From contig NC_088781.1 in assembly GCF_958450345.1 (NCBI RefSeq), forward strand, positions 52,778,315 through 52,842,314: a DNA stretch of 64,000 nt, read 5' to 3'. Within the stretch, counting starts at the first letter, position 1. The number at the start of each line of letters is the position of its first letter. This document shows, in pieces, positions 1-11,768 of this stretch. The position numbers and the translations under genes are program-made. Source of the DNA: Calliphora vicina (lineage: Eukaryota; Arthropoda; Insecta; Diptera; Calliphoridae). The notes under the pieces were generated by a model that searched no databases, was not told the DNA's origin, and was given only the letters and a program-made list of their open reading frames with translations.

Positions 1-229
1 CAATGGACTTAGAAACATGAAATTGAGCATATATGGTCCTAAGTGAGTTAGGATTCTAGGGGTAGACTTTTTGGTACTATTTCTTTATTCGAATGGTACT
101 TTTAGTAATTTCTTCACCAATGAATTTAGAAACATGAAATAAAGATTATATGGACCCGAGTGAGCGGGAAACTTAATAGTACTATATCTTTCTTCTAATT
201 GGGGTGGCGAAGCGCACCGGGTCAGCTAG
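1..229 (+). mobile_element. Helitron 3' terminal segment
   Basis: The segment ends in CTAG (226-229) followed by T, the expected Helitron 3' end and insertion context. Just upstream lies a short GC-rich hairpin, GGTGGCGAAGCGCACC (203-218), with one bulge. Two diverged repeats of about 118 bp precede it, both containing TTAGAAACATGAAAT (near positions 9 and 124). Helitrons are rolling-circle transposons whose right end carries a hairpin a few bases before CTRR. The 5' end lies outside the window or is lost, so only the terminus is supported. Confidence 0.6.
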
Positions 230-2371
230 TTCCTCATAAGCTTCTAAGGCGATATAGCTATGTCGTTCCGTCTGTCTGTCTGATGAGTATTTACCAAAGA
301 AATGAACATGAGGATCCTCTTCGTGATCCTTTCGACACTAGGCCTTAATTAGCTTTAATCTATTCGATGACCTCCCATTGGAGATTTTAATACTCAGGTG
401 TTGATTGTAACATCCCTACATTTTGAAATTTATTATCCTAAATTTAAGACACAAGTAAAAGTACACTTTTTCTCTTCTCTGTTTTTTTGTATTTAAGAGC
501 ATGAGTGTTCTCCTTTTGTTCCTGCCTTAATAATGTTTTTCATGTGTTTTATGCATTTTTCTACATTCAGTCCATTTTGAATATTTTTTAGGTTTGTGTT
601 TCATTATGTTGATAATCATAATAAGGATGTCTGCTCTTTGACATATGTATGTATGCATGGATTTATATATAAATACATGTAAATACATATGTAGATATGT
701 ACGTAAGCACGAGTATTTATATGAACATTATATCATTTGTTAATAAGACAAATAAAGGTGATTTCCATACCTTAACAATGCGAACGATACCATTAATTCG
801 TCAGCTGCTGTTTTTTTTGTTTTTGTTATTTTCAAACAAAAATTTGTTTATTTTATATTTTAATAATTTAGGCAGATTTTAAAAAATGAGAACTTTAAAA
901 ATTAGTTCCAAGAGGATTAGATATTGAAAGAAATGAAGACGAGAAAATTTCAAAGCAACTGTGTTGATATAAATACTTTTCGCTTTCAAATTTATATATA
1001 AATTTTTGAATACAAAACGATGAAAAATTATCAGTAAATCTCTTTAACTTCAGTCATTAAAATAAACACAACTGATGATCTTGCTAAAATGAGCGAACTG
1101 ATCAGAATTTAAAGAATCCGTAAAGATCTGCATACTTGAGTTGGTTTACTTTCGCAAACACTTTAAATCTTTGCCAACCAATAACGATTAACTCCTTGAA
1201 AAATTCACACATTTTCATTTAGTTTAAAATAAAAGTCTTTAACATTTCAATTCCTCATTTCAATAAAATTATTATTTACCTGTACGCAACTTTTCTCATT
1301 AAGTAATTAAAAAAAGAAGCGATGTATATAACATTTGTTGTTACCAATTAAACACGTTGGCTTTAGTTGTTTATGGGCTTCAGTGCTGGTGCTGTTTCCC
1401 AGTTTTTTATGCTTTTTGGTAAATAGGAAAGAAATTACGCCTGCTGGCAGTGGATTGAAACAAAAAAAAAACAGGAATAAAAAAAGAACACGAAACAGAA
1501 CAGAACAATAAAATAAATTAAATATTTATATTATTATACAAACAACAGAAATTTTAATTAATGGGTTAAATGGTTCGACAAAATGACTTAAATAATAATA
1601 ATTTTATAATTATTAACTTAATTAACTATGAATATCATTTTATTTTACAGGACAAACAAAAAAGACCTTTTTGGAAAGTTGTATCATGGCTATGGGTATG
1701 TGGGAGGAAGGTTGTTGGTATGTATGTTAAATGTTTTAAAATTAAAATATTAATTAATAATTTTGGAAAGGGGATGAATATACACACATATATTTTACCA
1801 TTTTATTTAATTTACTTTGTTACTTATTTTTTTTACTTGTTTTTTCTATTGAATTTTTTTTTATAAATTTTAAAGTAATTAAAAAAGAGGTTGACTTTAA
1901 AAGTTATTTGGTTTTAAAATAAACATACATACTTCAGTTTTCCATTAAAATAAACCAAGATATATTATTAAATTGGATGATAAAATTGTTGCTAATGCTT
2001 TTTTAATCCAAAGGAAAGATATTTTCTGTTTTTAAAAATTTTAAAATTTCCAGCTGATAAAGCAGAAAATTGAAACTTGAATCTTTCCGCAGTGTAGATT
2101 CAATTGTTGTGGGTCATAAGTTGGTCATTATTGCCTCTGTGTTGTTGTTAATAATATCTTTTTCGTACGTTATTATCCAGAGCAAAATAAACATCTGAAA
2201 AATTTTATTAAAATTGGTTAACATAAACTTTTCCACTGCAGGGGTCAAAGTTCAACTTTTTAAATATTAAGTTGTTACATGAAAATATAGTAAAATGCTT
2301 ATTTAATATATTTAAATATTTTCTGAAGTCGTAAACGGATATTTTAATCGATTGCAAACCTTTTATTCTAT
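230..2371. other. unassigned AT-rich DNA
   Basis: No gene is recognisable. The stretch contains a GTCTGTCTGTCTG microsatellite near 270, TATG/CATA-type simple sequence at 640-715 and long A/T runs. The open frames at 697-882 and 1570-1866 are low-complexity translations of AT-rich DNA and carry no recognisable motif. Confidence 0.5.
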
Positions 2372-2648
2372 TAGTTGTATTACTTAAAAATGCGCGATTT
2401 ACAATAGATGGCATATCTTTTGAACGCGGTTTTTGGTTTTAATAACTTATAAGTCATTTTGAAGGGTACATATCAGTCATTTATTCTCACTTAGTTATTG
2501 AACATTATAGTGTAAACAACAACGATTTTTTTGCTTCGAAAATTTCGAATTTTGTACCAACAAAGCGCCATATGCGGGAAGTTTTGCTTTACTTCTTTAA
2601 AAAAAATGTGTTTAATCAGTTTCAACGTGCGACAGATGGTTTGTACGG

Positions 2649-4375
2649 TTGAGAAGTGGTGATTTTGGCATGGAAAACAAAAACCGCCAAGGCCAACCAA
2701 AAAAGTTTGAAGATCAAGAATTGGAGGCATTACTCCATGAAGATTGTTGTCAAACTCAACAAGAGCATGCAAAATCATTGGGAGCTACACAAGCAGGAAT
2801 TTCAAAATGTTTGAGAGCAAAAGGATTTATAAACAAGTAAGAAAGTATGGTCGGTCAATACCCTACACTAAGTAAAAGAGCAAAAACATTTTTCTTTTAA
2901 AATTTCAATAATTTATAATTTTGAGTGATTTTCGGAAGTGGGCCTTATATGGGAGCTATGACCAATTATGGACCGATCACCATGAAATTAGGTAGTGTGA
3001 TTTATGTCTATATGAAAGTTTACTATGTTGAATTTTGTGTGTATACCAACATTTTTAAGAGACTTATGCATGTTAAAGTGATTTTTGAAAGCGGGTCTAT
3101 ATGGGAGCTATGACTAATTATGGACCGATCGTAACAAAATTTGGTGACATGAATTTTGTATATATAAAACTTATTTGGAGTGAAATTTGTGGAGATACAT
3201 ATATAAATTAAACATTTATGACCGATAAAGTCCAATTTCGGGAGGACATTTGTATGGGGGCTAGGTGAAATAATGAACCGATTTCAGCCAGTTTCAATAG
3301 GCTTGGTCCTTGGGCCGAAAAAATAATATGTACCAAATTTGAAGGTTTACATGGACAGCCAGCCAGCCAACCAGACGGACGGACATCGTTTAATCTAAGT
3401 CGATCGGTATACTTTAAGGTGGGTGTTAGACTAATATTTTTGGGCGTTACACACATCTGCACAAACGCATAATACCCTCCCCACTATGGTGGTGTAGAGT
3501 ATAAAAATCAGGGAAATTGGGTACCATACAAATTGAACCCGAGAGACCTTGAAAGACTATTTTGCATATCCGAAATGATGCTTGAAAGCAATAAAAGAAA
3601 ATCATTTTTACTCCGAATCATTACTTGCGATAACACTTACGCTTCGTAAGAGATCGTATGTGAAATATCCATGGCGGTAAGGTAATTATCTGTATTTGGT
3701 GGGGGCAAAAACGTCCTATCAATTATGAACTGCTGCAATCTGACCAGACCATCATAGGGAACCGAACACAACTGATTCATTAGAAACGAGCATTGGCCGA
3801 AAAACGCCCAGAATATGCGGCCAGACCTAAAACCGTAATAAAGACTGAGATCAAAAAATTGTTGGCCAAACAATGGTCTGCCGTCAAACTGATTCCAATG
3901 CAGGTTTGAAACATTACGAGGCTCAAAAAGTTTCTGACAGGAACTCTGCCAAAAATTTAGAAGCCAAAGACAGAGCACGGAAATTGAACTTAAATTTTAT
4001 AAAAAATATACCTACTGCATAATGGATGACGAATCGTAAGTATGGAAATTTTTTCGTAATATTCCATACTGACAACGCGCTGACATATGTTGCAATACCT
4101 GTATAAAATTATTTAGAATGAAGTTGTTGTTGGAAGTTTTGTCTCAACCTCTTTATAGTCCAGCCCATGCAGAACGCTGTCTCTGGGATACGCTTCACTT
4201 TTAAACAGAGTATTCAATATTGGCTTGATTCGTTCTTGGCCTCAAAAGATGAGCAGTTATTTTGGCTCGGAATCCTTATGTAGCCAGAAAGATGGGAAAA
4301 TGTCATAGCTAACAATGACCAATACCTTGATTACATTTCTATTGTACAAATGTTTCAAAATAAAAGCTAAAAATT
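2649..4375 (+). pseudogene. mariner transposase pseudogene (copy 1)
   Basis: Mariner transposases are nuclear DDD recombinases that bind their inverted repeats through two helix-turn-helix motifs. The first open part (2649-2840) reads RQGQPKKFEDQELEALLHED and then CQTQQEHAKSLGATQAGISK, which is the family's N-terminal DNA-binding domain. After the inserted repeat, the frame resumes near 3515 with NWVPYKLNPRDLER, the linker before the catalytic core. Beyond that the reading frame is broken by stops and shifts. Only scattered catalytic-domain similarity remains, including a C-terminal stretch ending in VQMFQNKS. It cannot encode a working enzyme. The mariner assignment is firm; the subfamily is not resolved. 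Confidence 0.75.
2834..3502 (+). mobile_element. Helentron-like non-autonomous repeat, family A copy 1
   Basis: The copy begins CAAGTAAGAAAGTATGGTCG and ends GGTGTAGAGTAT, with A residues on both flanks. The left end has ATACCCTACAC (2859-2869) and the right end the near inverse, GTGTAGAGTAT. A GC-rich palindromic segment around CCCCACTATGGTGGTG (3479-3494) sits at the right end. The interior contains two TATGGGAGCTATGACnAATT blocks. It sits inside mariner copy 1, so it is younger than that copy. The short open frames within it are not genes. Confidence 0.7.
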
Positions 4376-4418
4376 TGGAAAAATCACGCATTTTTATGTC
4401 ATAAACTCATATTTATAT

Positions 4419-4655
4419 TTGGAATATTCACACGGTCTGCTATTAGTCATATTGTCATAATGGCTTAATATATTATAATAGTTGTTGTTGTATTTTAAAC
4501 AACAAAAAAAGTATTATTTTATTACAAAACAATAAACATAGTTCAAATAGTCTAAGCTTTTTTGTTTGAAACACAACAAAAATTTGATTAAACTATCTAA
4601 TATACTAGGAGACTATGACAATATGACCAAATAGCAGACCGTGTGAATACCCCAA
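4419..4655. mobile_element. MITE with about 33-bp terminal inverted repeats
   Basis: Left end TATTCACACGGTCTGCTATT (4425-4444) is inverted at the right as AATAGCAGACCGTGTGAATA (4630-4649). The match continues inward through GTCATATTGTCATA. The weaker outer match TTGG/CCAA sets the outer limits. There is no coding capacity. No clear target-site duplication was found, so the superfamily is open. It lies right next to the end of mariner copy 1. Confidence 0.75.
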
Positions 4656-5030
4656 TTGTTTATTATTAATTGGAAAATAATTCTAACTTTAGCAGGCACA
4701 AGACTAAGTTTCATAAAGTTCTGGAAAATTAATGTAGATGGTCGTTTTTAAGAAAATGTCCAATGTAACCAAACTTAACAATATTATAAAATATTGATAT
4801 GGATTTGTCCAAACCAGGATGGAGGATATAATTCGTTTGTGCTGATGTTTTTAACGCACAAAAATATTAGTCTAAAGCATTGGTAGGCAAAAAGAGGCAT
4901 TTAATTTGTGTGCTCTTTTGGGTAAAAAATAAAATATCCACAACAACATCAAGAAACTGAATGAATTGTGTGTATTTTTACGCTCTATTACTCTCTTTTG
5001 TTCACATTCGGGTTGTTTGACGAAAATCAT
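4656..5030. other. unassigned AT-rich DNA
   Basis: No gene or repeat family was recognised. The small reverse open frame at 4872-5093 runs into the neighbouring family A repeat and has no domain signature. Confidence 0.4.
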
Positions 5031-5912
5031 CATAACCTGAACAATATGAACGCCTACCATGGGTCTAAAGTATACGGATCGTCTCAGAAACATTTTCTGA
5101 GTCGTTTAAACGATGTCCATCCGTCTGGCTGGCTGTCCATATAAACCTTGTGCGCATAGTACAGGTCGCAATTTTGAAGATATTTCAAACAAATTTGGTA
5201 CATACATTTGTTTCGGCCAAAGGACGAAGCTTATTGAAATCAGTCCATTATTTCACCTAGCCCCAATACAAATGTCCTCTCGAAATTGAAATTTATCTGT
5301 CATAACTGTTTAATTTATAGAGGTATCTAGCCAACATTAGGTTATATGACATTTTGGAATAAAAATTTCATCGATAAAAAAGCGATATTTTAAACTAAAA
5401 ACTCTCAATTTTATTACTTTTTTATTTTTGTATAGTAAAAGAGCGGATTTTTTCCCATTACCGCAAATTTGAATTCGAGGCAGGTTTATATACATATTTA
5501 TAAAAAAAACTATTTGGGTTTTTTTGGATAAAAAAATTAATAAAAATTATATCCAAACTTTACTGCGTTTTGTGGGTGAACTTTTTTGACAACCGCGAAA
5601 AAGTAATACCATTTATTTAAATAACTTTCAATGGTGTATTCGACTATACTAGGGCCATTTTGATATTAGTAAAAAAGTTATAGCCCTATGATGATCGGTC
5701 CATAAGTAGTCATAGCTCCCATATAAGGCCCGAAAATCTCGTTAACGAGCATAAATCTCTGAAAAATGTTGGTATCCACATAAAATTCATAAATAACTGT
5801 AATAATGACATAAATCACACGACCTAATTTCATGCCGATCGGTCCATAATATTCATAGCTCCCATATAGGACCTACTTCCGAAAATAAGTTTTGCTCACT
5901 TTCTTACTTTTT
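5031..5912 (-). mobile_element. Helentron-like repeat, family A, reversed and diverged
   Basis: On the minus strand the order of blocks matches other family A copies. These are AGTAAGAAAG-type start (5912 downward), two TATGGGAGCTATGA blocks (5715-5865), the long middle with GTACATACATTTG-like sequence, and the GGATGGACATCG block near 5110. The right-end hairpin is not well preserved. Insertions relative to other copies make it longer than the 669-bp copy at 2834. Confidence 0.6.
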
Positions 5913-6870
5913 TTTTTTAATTTTAACTTGAATATTAATTTCTTCGACCAATTTTACAAGATTTATTGCAGATTTGGTTTTATTCTATTTCCCATAATCT
6001 GAACTTTGTAGCAAAATTAAAACTGTTATAAAAACTAACAAATTTGATTCAAATGTGAAATTTCATATTAAAAATAAAAATTAGCAATTTGAAATTAATT
6101 TATACTTCAAACAAGGAAAAATTACCAAATTTTATACTCAATGCTAAAGGTTATTTAAGATTTGCTCTAGTTGAGTAAAACACTCATACTTGTTAAATTT
6201 AAATTTTTTTTTTATTAAAAAGAACTAAGTATTAGTTACTTTATTTATACGTAAATCTAATAAGTCTATTGTTTAAAAATATTTTAATCTAAAGTGTATA
6301 TAACTACGACATGTAGTACAACGAGTACACAATTGTTTTAGATGGATGAATGGTTTTATAAACTCATATTCATACATAGACTCATGTACATACATATATA
6401 ACGTCAAAAATATATTTGAAAGACTTTAGGAAAATGGCAAATATATCCAAACGACTGTAGTCATACATATGTATATATAAACTGTGACAAATCCTTACAA
6501 CCATAAAAGTGAAAAAAACATATTCATATACATATATAGGTCTGTATAAAAGTTTGCTAAAAATGCAAAAAAAAAAATAACAATAAAAACCCATAAGGAT
6601 TTTTGTCAAGAGTAGAATAAAACCCTTTTTTGGTTAATAAAACTTAGGCAGAGTATTAAAGGAGTAAGAAATTCATAAAAGCGATAAGTGCGGATAGGAT
6701 TATTATGAGACTTAATATAATAACACTGTCCAACAGCATCTTTGGAACAAAATAGATACGAGATAACTGTTAGCCTCCCTCCATAATCCAAAAAACCAAA
6801 AAAAGATCGAGCAGAATTAATAATAAATAAATAAACCTAAATATCTCCTGAACTGAAAGAGATAACTTAC
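5913..6870. other. unassigned AT-rich DNA
   Basis: Contains ACATA/TATGT simple sequence around 6365-6550 but no convincing gene. The reverse open frames at 6382-6609 and 6606-6791 lack motifs. Confidence 0.4.
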
Positions 6871-6874
6871 ATAT

Positions 6875-7464
6875 TGTTACGAAATTGTACTTGAATTCAA
6901 ATATAACGATTTTAAGGGCTGATTTAAAAGTAGCATAATGCTTTCAAATAACAGTGCTGTAATGGCAAACTGTAACATATCTGTGGGCATTATTAAATAA
7001 AAGCTTTCAGTTGACCATTGATCGTAAGTTGGCAACGCTGTTTGAATTCGAATATTCAGTTAAAGAACATTGTAGAAAGTACACCACAGATGGCGTATGA
7101 TCTGAATATTCGAACTTTGACAGTTAAAGAGCAATCTAGAGTGCAGATTACAGTGTTATAAATAGTGACAGAGGTTGCAGTCGTTATCAGAGACGCTATT
7201 TGAATAAACATCAACTGAGTGCCTTAAAGTGTGCTGTATTTTTCAAGTGAATTCGTATACATTATAAAGTGTCTGTATTTCTGAGAATTTATAAACGTGT
7301 ATATAAAAAAAACATTGAGTGACTATTTAATTCTGTTGTTGTACATTTTGAATAAATAGTTGTTACAATTTTCAAACTACTAAACGGCTTTTATTTGCAA
7401 TCAAAAGTATCCGGGTTATTTAAAGGAAATAAACCAAACGTTTTGAAAAGGTTAAAACGTAACA
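6875..7464. mobile_element. solo LTR of a Gypsy-type retrotransposon
   Basis: A 590-bp block starts TGTTACGAAATTG and ends AAAACGTAACA, so TGTTAC/GTAACA form inverted termini as in Ty3/Gypsy LTRs. It is flanked on both sides by ATAT (6871-6874 and 7465-7468), a 4-bp target-site duplication. TTATAAATAG near 7156 could be the LTR promoter TATA box, and AATAAA motifs follow. No gag or pol sequence is adjacent, so this is what recombination between two LTRs leaves behind. Strand is not certain; the TATA box suggests +. Confidence 0.75.
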
Positions 7465-7481
7465 ATATGTTTTTCATAGAT

Positions 7482-8000
7482 CTCCCGAGGTGGAATGTAA
7501 TTTTACAAATTAAGCTTAAAGAGCTTTATTTACAACTTTTCTAAATTGAAATTTTCCGGGAAACATTTTCGTAGAATATTTTAATCATTAAATGTCCTTT
7601 TTGAAAGGATTTTATTTGATTTTCTCGAAAAAAGGGTCACATTGACCCCTAAAGAGAGGAGATAGAGGGTTAAGATCTTCTACAAAAATTATCGCCACAA
7701 AATTCCACAATATAACTCTGACAATAAGAATTCTCTCAGACATTAACTTACAACAGTTTTTTCAGTTAGTATAATGCTCCCTTCGATCAAAAAATTTAAA
7801 TTTTGACTCACTGTAAAAAAAATTCAGACCAGCTGGACTATAAGTTTATTCTACAAAAATGACCTACTCAACATGCCCTTTCAGAATTATGAGGTCGCTA
7901 TTCTGCTCCAATTAAAAAGTCTCAATTTGTTGTAACAGTGTAAAAAAAACTCCGAAAATATGAGTCCAATTTTGAGCGCATCAGCTCAGAAGTTTGGAAA
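7482..8000 (-). repeat. dispersed repeat family C, inverted copy
   Basis: Two blocks match 32.9-34.75 kb in opposite orientation. The first (about 7482-7700) contains the complement of AAGATCTTAACCCTCTA and a GGGGTCA block. The second (about 7790-7925) contains CCAGCTGGACTATAAGTTTA. The blocks are adjacent here but separated by about 1.4 kb in the other copy. No protein motif is visible. Class unknown. Confidence 0.6.
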
Positions 8001-8959
8001 TGCGATTACAAGGGGAGAAATTCGTAAAATTTCTATAAACTTACATAATTGATAAAATTTTGTTAAATTTTTTCAAGTGTTTTTAAAACCAAAATTAATA
8101 CTACTCTTGGTGGTTATAGAACGCCTAAGTGAATGCATTACTTTAAACATTTATTTAAATATCAGAAATCAAACAAATCTGTGAGGCAGATTGGGTGGGT
8201 GTGTGTACAATACTCAAAAGCTTATGGTTCAAAACATGAAAAAAGCCATAGTTTAGTTAACCAAAAAAGTATGCTATACAAAACCACATTTAACTGTATG
8301 TTAACACACACACCTATATACAACTGTGTGTGTGTTAGAGAGAGGGAGAGAGAGAGTCTATACAGATCCTTGTGTTTTATGTTCATAAAAATTAGTCAAT
8401 AATTAATCATGTGTGCAAAGGACTAAAGTCGCTAATAGAATTTTCTTCTTGTTTTTACAAATAAAACCAATACACATAACATTTGCTTGAATTACATACA
8501 TACATATATGTATATGTACATATGTATGTATGTATTTGTATGTGTAAGTATATTTTCTGTCATGTATAGCATTTACATGTATGTTTGTCTAGATATGTTT
8601 ACTTTAGTGTCACAACGTAGCTGATAGAAGGAACCGTCAATAGAAAACTGACGCATGTATTGTAGTCGTTGTGGTGTTTGTACTCGTTACTTATTTTCTT
8701 TCTCTAGCCCCCAGGCTAAATAAGCAAAGAACATATTTCATTTTCCGTTTTTTTTTTTGTTTTTTGCTGCTTTTTCGCATATTGGATGTAGTGTACAAAT
8801 TGGAAAACATTCGTAAACTCTGATGTTTATAGCCAATAAAAAAATATCAATTTTCCCTGTATTTTTCCTAGGTCAATATCATTTCTGATTTCTTTTTAAA
8901 CTTCTTATGTGTATGAGCAGTTGGGCGTAGAAAAATCGCAGAATTAGAATGGAGTGAGT
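8001..8959. repeat. non-coding stretch with microsatellites
   Basis: AACACACACA (8302-8311) and TGTGTGTGTT (8326-8335) form a hairpin, followed at once by a GAGAGAG run to 8358. A palindromic TACATA/TATGTA block spans about 8495-8540. No gene is supported; the open frame at 8133-8402 runs through the microsatellite. Confidence 0.5.
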
Positions 8960-9450
8960 AAAGTTCAAATTGCGGTTTGAGAGAGCAGTTGGGCACCAAA
9001 ATTACACAATCTCAGACTTTCAAGAACCGGACAATGACGAAGTATATTTTGTAGTTTCCAAGGTGGAAACTTCATTGAAACTTTTAAAGAAGTCGTAGTC
9101 TCATTCTGCGAGCATATGAACCCAGAGTCCTGTAGCCAGTTACTACTGCAATTACATTGCACAGATCCCTCCTAAATAGACATAAACATTTTGCGATCTT
9201 CCTCCTGTCTCCACTTAGAGACAGACATTTTTCCACAGGAAACATAGGACGTCTATATCTGCACTTTGCTCGATCATTAGCTAGGATCTTAGCTTGGTTC
9301 CAAGTCAGATTGAGATAAACATTCCTTTCTCATCACTCGAATCAGAGAATTCCGGGGCATCCCAAGCCCTGTGTATTACAGTCCAGTGCTTCATTCATTG
9401 GTTACCCAGTTTGGCCAAAAAATTAGCAGGATTGGCTTTCGGCGCACAGT
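8960..9450 (-). pseudogene. decayed LINE fragment: RNase H end and C-terminal region
   Basis: Read on the minus strand from about 9440, ANFLAKLGNQ resembles the end of an RNase H domain (ADxLAKxG). Further on, a VVTGYRTLGSYARR stretch matches the conserved LTGHxxLGxHAxR region. LRHCPVLESLRLCNFGA matches the CPAL region next to the C-terminal zinc knuckle of Jockey/R1-grade LINEs. The intact LINE at 18-23 kb has the same order. Stops and shifts separate the pieces. The match is by eye; the specific family is unknown. Confidence 0.5.
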
Positions 9451-10360
9451 GGGAGAAAACCCTAATTTAGTGGAATTAAATTCGTATCTTCTAAACGCTT
9501 GGCCAAATTAATTTCATTTATATGGAAATATTGCAGGCAAGGGGGTAAGCTAATAAAGTAATGTGAAATGGGTTCTGCTACTTCAGTAGAATGAGCGGGA
9601 GAGGTTGCTAAACTACACTACCTCGGAAGAAATTCTATACTATATTCAATTCTAAGAAATTATTTTATTTTAATATATCTTTCAAAAAATTTAAATTTTA
9701 TAAGCAGTTTTATTTATAGCAAGTAACTATTTAAATCTATAGATTTTGGACATTTACCCTATTGCCGGCATAGGTCGAAATATTCATATAAAATTAAACT
9801 TTTTTTTAGTTTTATTAATAAGTTTATTTTTAAAAACGAATAACAATTACACTGTGCAACAACCAAAATCGGAATGGATAAAATCGGGAAATATTTGGAC
9901 CCGCTGTTATCAAAAAACTGGAGTCTGATGAATCACTAGGAAGTAATTGATCCAACGAAAGTTGCATAACATCTTTCAATAACGGTTCCACTTTTTTATA
10001 GCTTGCAAAAGAAGTTCTGGACAATGTGGATATAACACAGCGTTAAAACAAATATATTAATATTGACATAAAACGCTTTGAAAATGTTATATTTTTAATC
10101 TAAATAAAGCACTACCATATTTAAAAGGACTCATAATTTTATGTCAAATTTGGTATATGGCCATTTGTTTTTAGCAACTTGTAGTAGTTAGAATTACTTA
10201 AATTTCATTTTTATATAATGTAATTACCAATAGCACTTTTTATATACAATCTTAAAAAAATAAGGAACAATTTAGTACGAGATTTTACATCGTCCCAACG
10301 ATAATAATTTCTTAAAAAAATTATATAAATTCACCTCGCACTTTTTCGCAGCTAAATTTT
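9451..10360. other. unassigned AT-rich DNA with one shared 50-bp block
   Basis: No gene seen. The block around 9870-9925 (AAATATTTGG, CGCTGTTATCAAAAAACT) recurs at about 33800-33850, so part of this stretch belongs to a dispersed repeat. Confidence 0.45.
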
Positions 10361-11570
10361 TCACCATATGTAGTCTATAATATAGCTTTTGATTTTCCCT
10401 GCATTTATTTTGAGGCCAACTTTATTGGCATTAGCAGATAGGCGCTCTAGCTTCTGTGCTATGCCATCGAAGCGATGTGCGAAAAAGCATATGTCTTCAG
10501 CATTCGATATCATGTCGTTCACGTTCCAACGAATGCCATTTAGCGCTTCGGAGTTTGTGTGTTGAAGTAAGCACTCCAGTAGCAAAATAAATAGAGTGGT
10601 AGACAAAACACATTCTTGTTATACTCCTGAGCTAAGTACGAATGGCTGGCCTTCTTCGCCCTTGTATCGCACTTTACATTTGGCATCAGAATTAGAGTAT
10701 CCAAAACCGAAAACCGGTTTGTAAACTCCAATGGTTTCGGTTTTTTTTAACTTTTCGATTTTTTGACAAACCGGTTATTGTAAGAAAAACTTTGATACCA
10801 TTTTTAAAAATATTGATTTATTTTATAGAAAATTATAGCATTTGACAATATATAAAATAATTACATAAAGATAGAGCCTTAAGAATTCAAAAATACTAAA
10901 TTTCCGAAGATTTAGTACACAATTCTTAAAACATTTCCTATTAGCGGCCACAAATAAAAATAAATTTAAGGAGCTCTTTTTCATATTAAATAAAAATTTA
11001 ATATAAACCGGTTAGCCGGTTTTTTGGAGACAAACACCGAAACCGTTTAACTGACATTTTTAATAGACAATAAACAAAACCGGTTTTTTCAAAAACACAC
11101 TTTTTCGGTTAAACCGTTTTTCAAATTTGCCAGTTTTTTGGATACTCTTATCAGAATATAACTCGTGAATAAGGAGGATTTTTTTTCGCCGGGATTACCT
11201 TTCAAATAGCATCTTAGCACCGCTCGGTGATAAAGCGCGTTCTATTAATATGGTTCACACATGATCTCCCCGGTCTGAACCCTGCTGTTTCTTTCCATAG
11301 AATGTGTTCTAAAGCTGGAGAAATTCGTTGTAGAATCAAGGATGATAACAATCTATTGACCGGATTTAATAACTGGATACCTCTCCAGTTACTGCATTGC
11401 CTTAGATCACCTTTTTTACCATTGTCTCCGTGACTCCCTCCTTCGGTATTTCGGAAGTTCGCACACTTTTTTCATTATTGCTGTGAGAGCTTCGGCACCA
11501 AATTTTATCAACTCTGCTGGTATGCCGTCAGTACCAAGCTCTTACGAGCGAAGTACTTCTCCCAGGGGTG
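10361..11570 (-). pseudogene. non-LTR reverse transcriptase fragment split by a MITE
   Basis: On the minus strand, from 11570, the reading gives GTDGIPAELIKFGAEAL (RT fingers). Then come pieces like GIQLLNPVNRLLSSLI and AGFRPGRSCVNHI. After the MITE at 10693-11149 follow VRYKGEEGQPF, QECVLSTTLFILLLE and NGIRWNVNDMISNAEDICFF. In the last stretch the FADD catalytic motif appears degraded to NAED. VGLKINAGKIKS follows. These are consecutive RT motifs of a LINE that differs from the intact one. Several frameshifts and stops are present. The pieces on the two sides of the MITE belong to one ancestral insertion. Confidence 0.7.
10693..11149. mobile_element. hAT-type MITE with perfect 8-bp target-site duplication
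   Basis: 457 bp. The left end is TAGAGTATCCAAAACCG and the right end the inverse, ending TTTTTTGGATACTCTT. Both flanks carry ATCAGAAT (10685-10692 and 11150-11157). The 8-bp duplication and short ends fit hAT superfamily MITEs. The interior is rich in ACCGGTTT motifs. It interrupts an RT pseudogene. A second, truncated copy begins at 52416. Confidence 0.85.
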
Positions 11571-11768
11571 CAACTTTATATTTTTTTAATCAACAAAAAT
11601 CAAATCATATTCTTTGTAAAAAAAATTGTCTCATTCTTTCATAAGAGCATTTAGGTTCTATTTGTTCCTATTGCAGTTTTTCTTATACGGCGTTCCACAT
11701 CTTCCCGTAATTTTTTAATGGTGTTTAAGTCAGGCAACTGGAGAAAAGAATAAAGTGGGTACATTACA
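11571..11768. other. short unassigned gap
   Basis: No feature recognised between the RT fragment and the foldback element. Confidence 0.4.

Larger units (their letters stand above)
2372..4409 (+). mobile_element. mariner-like element copy 1, interrupted and decayed
   Basis: This is a Tc1/mariner DNA transposon relic. Matching inverted ends carry TACTTAAAAATGCG near 2381 and its complement near 4386-4402. A transposase pseudogene lies inside. A Helentron-like repeat (2834-3502) splits it. The left part encodes the N-terminal helix-turn-helix. The right part resumes with a GNWVPY-type stretch and later gives a degraded DNARPH-like region and the C-terminus near 4320-4375. Internal stops and shifts show it is dead. 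Two further copies lie near 15 kb and 30 kb. Confidence 0.8.

Noticed and set aside
3023..3235. Recurring reverse-strand peptide (ISHSSHIDPL-type) in several places
   Set aside because: It comes from the TATGGGAGCTATGA blocks of the family A repeat. No copy has a sustained frame.
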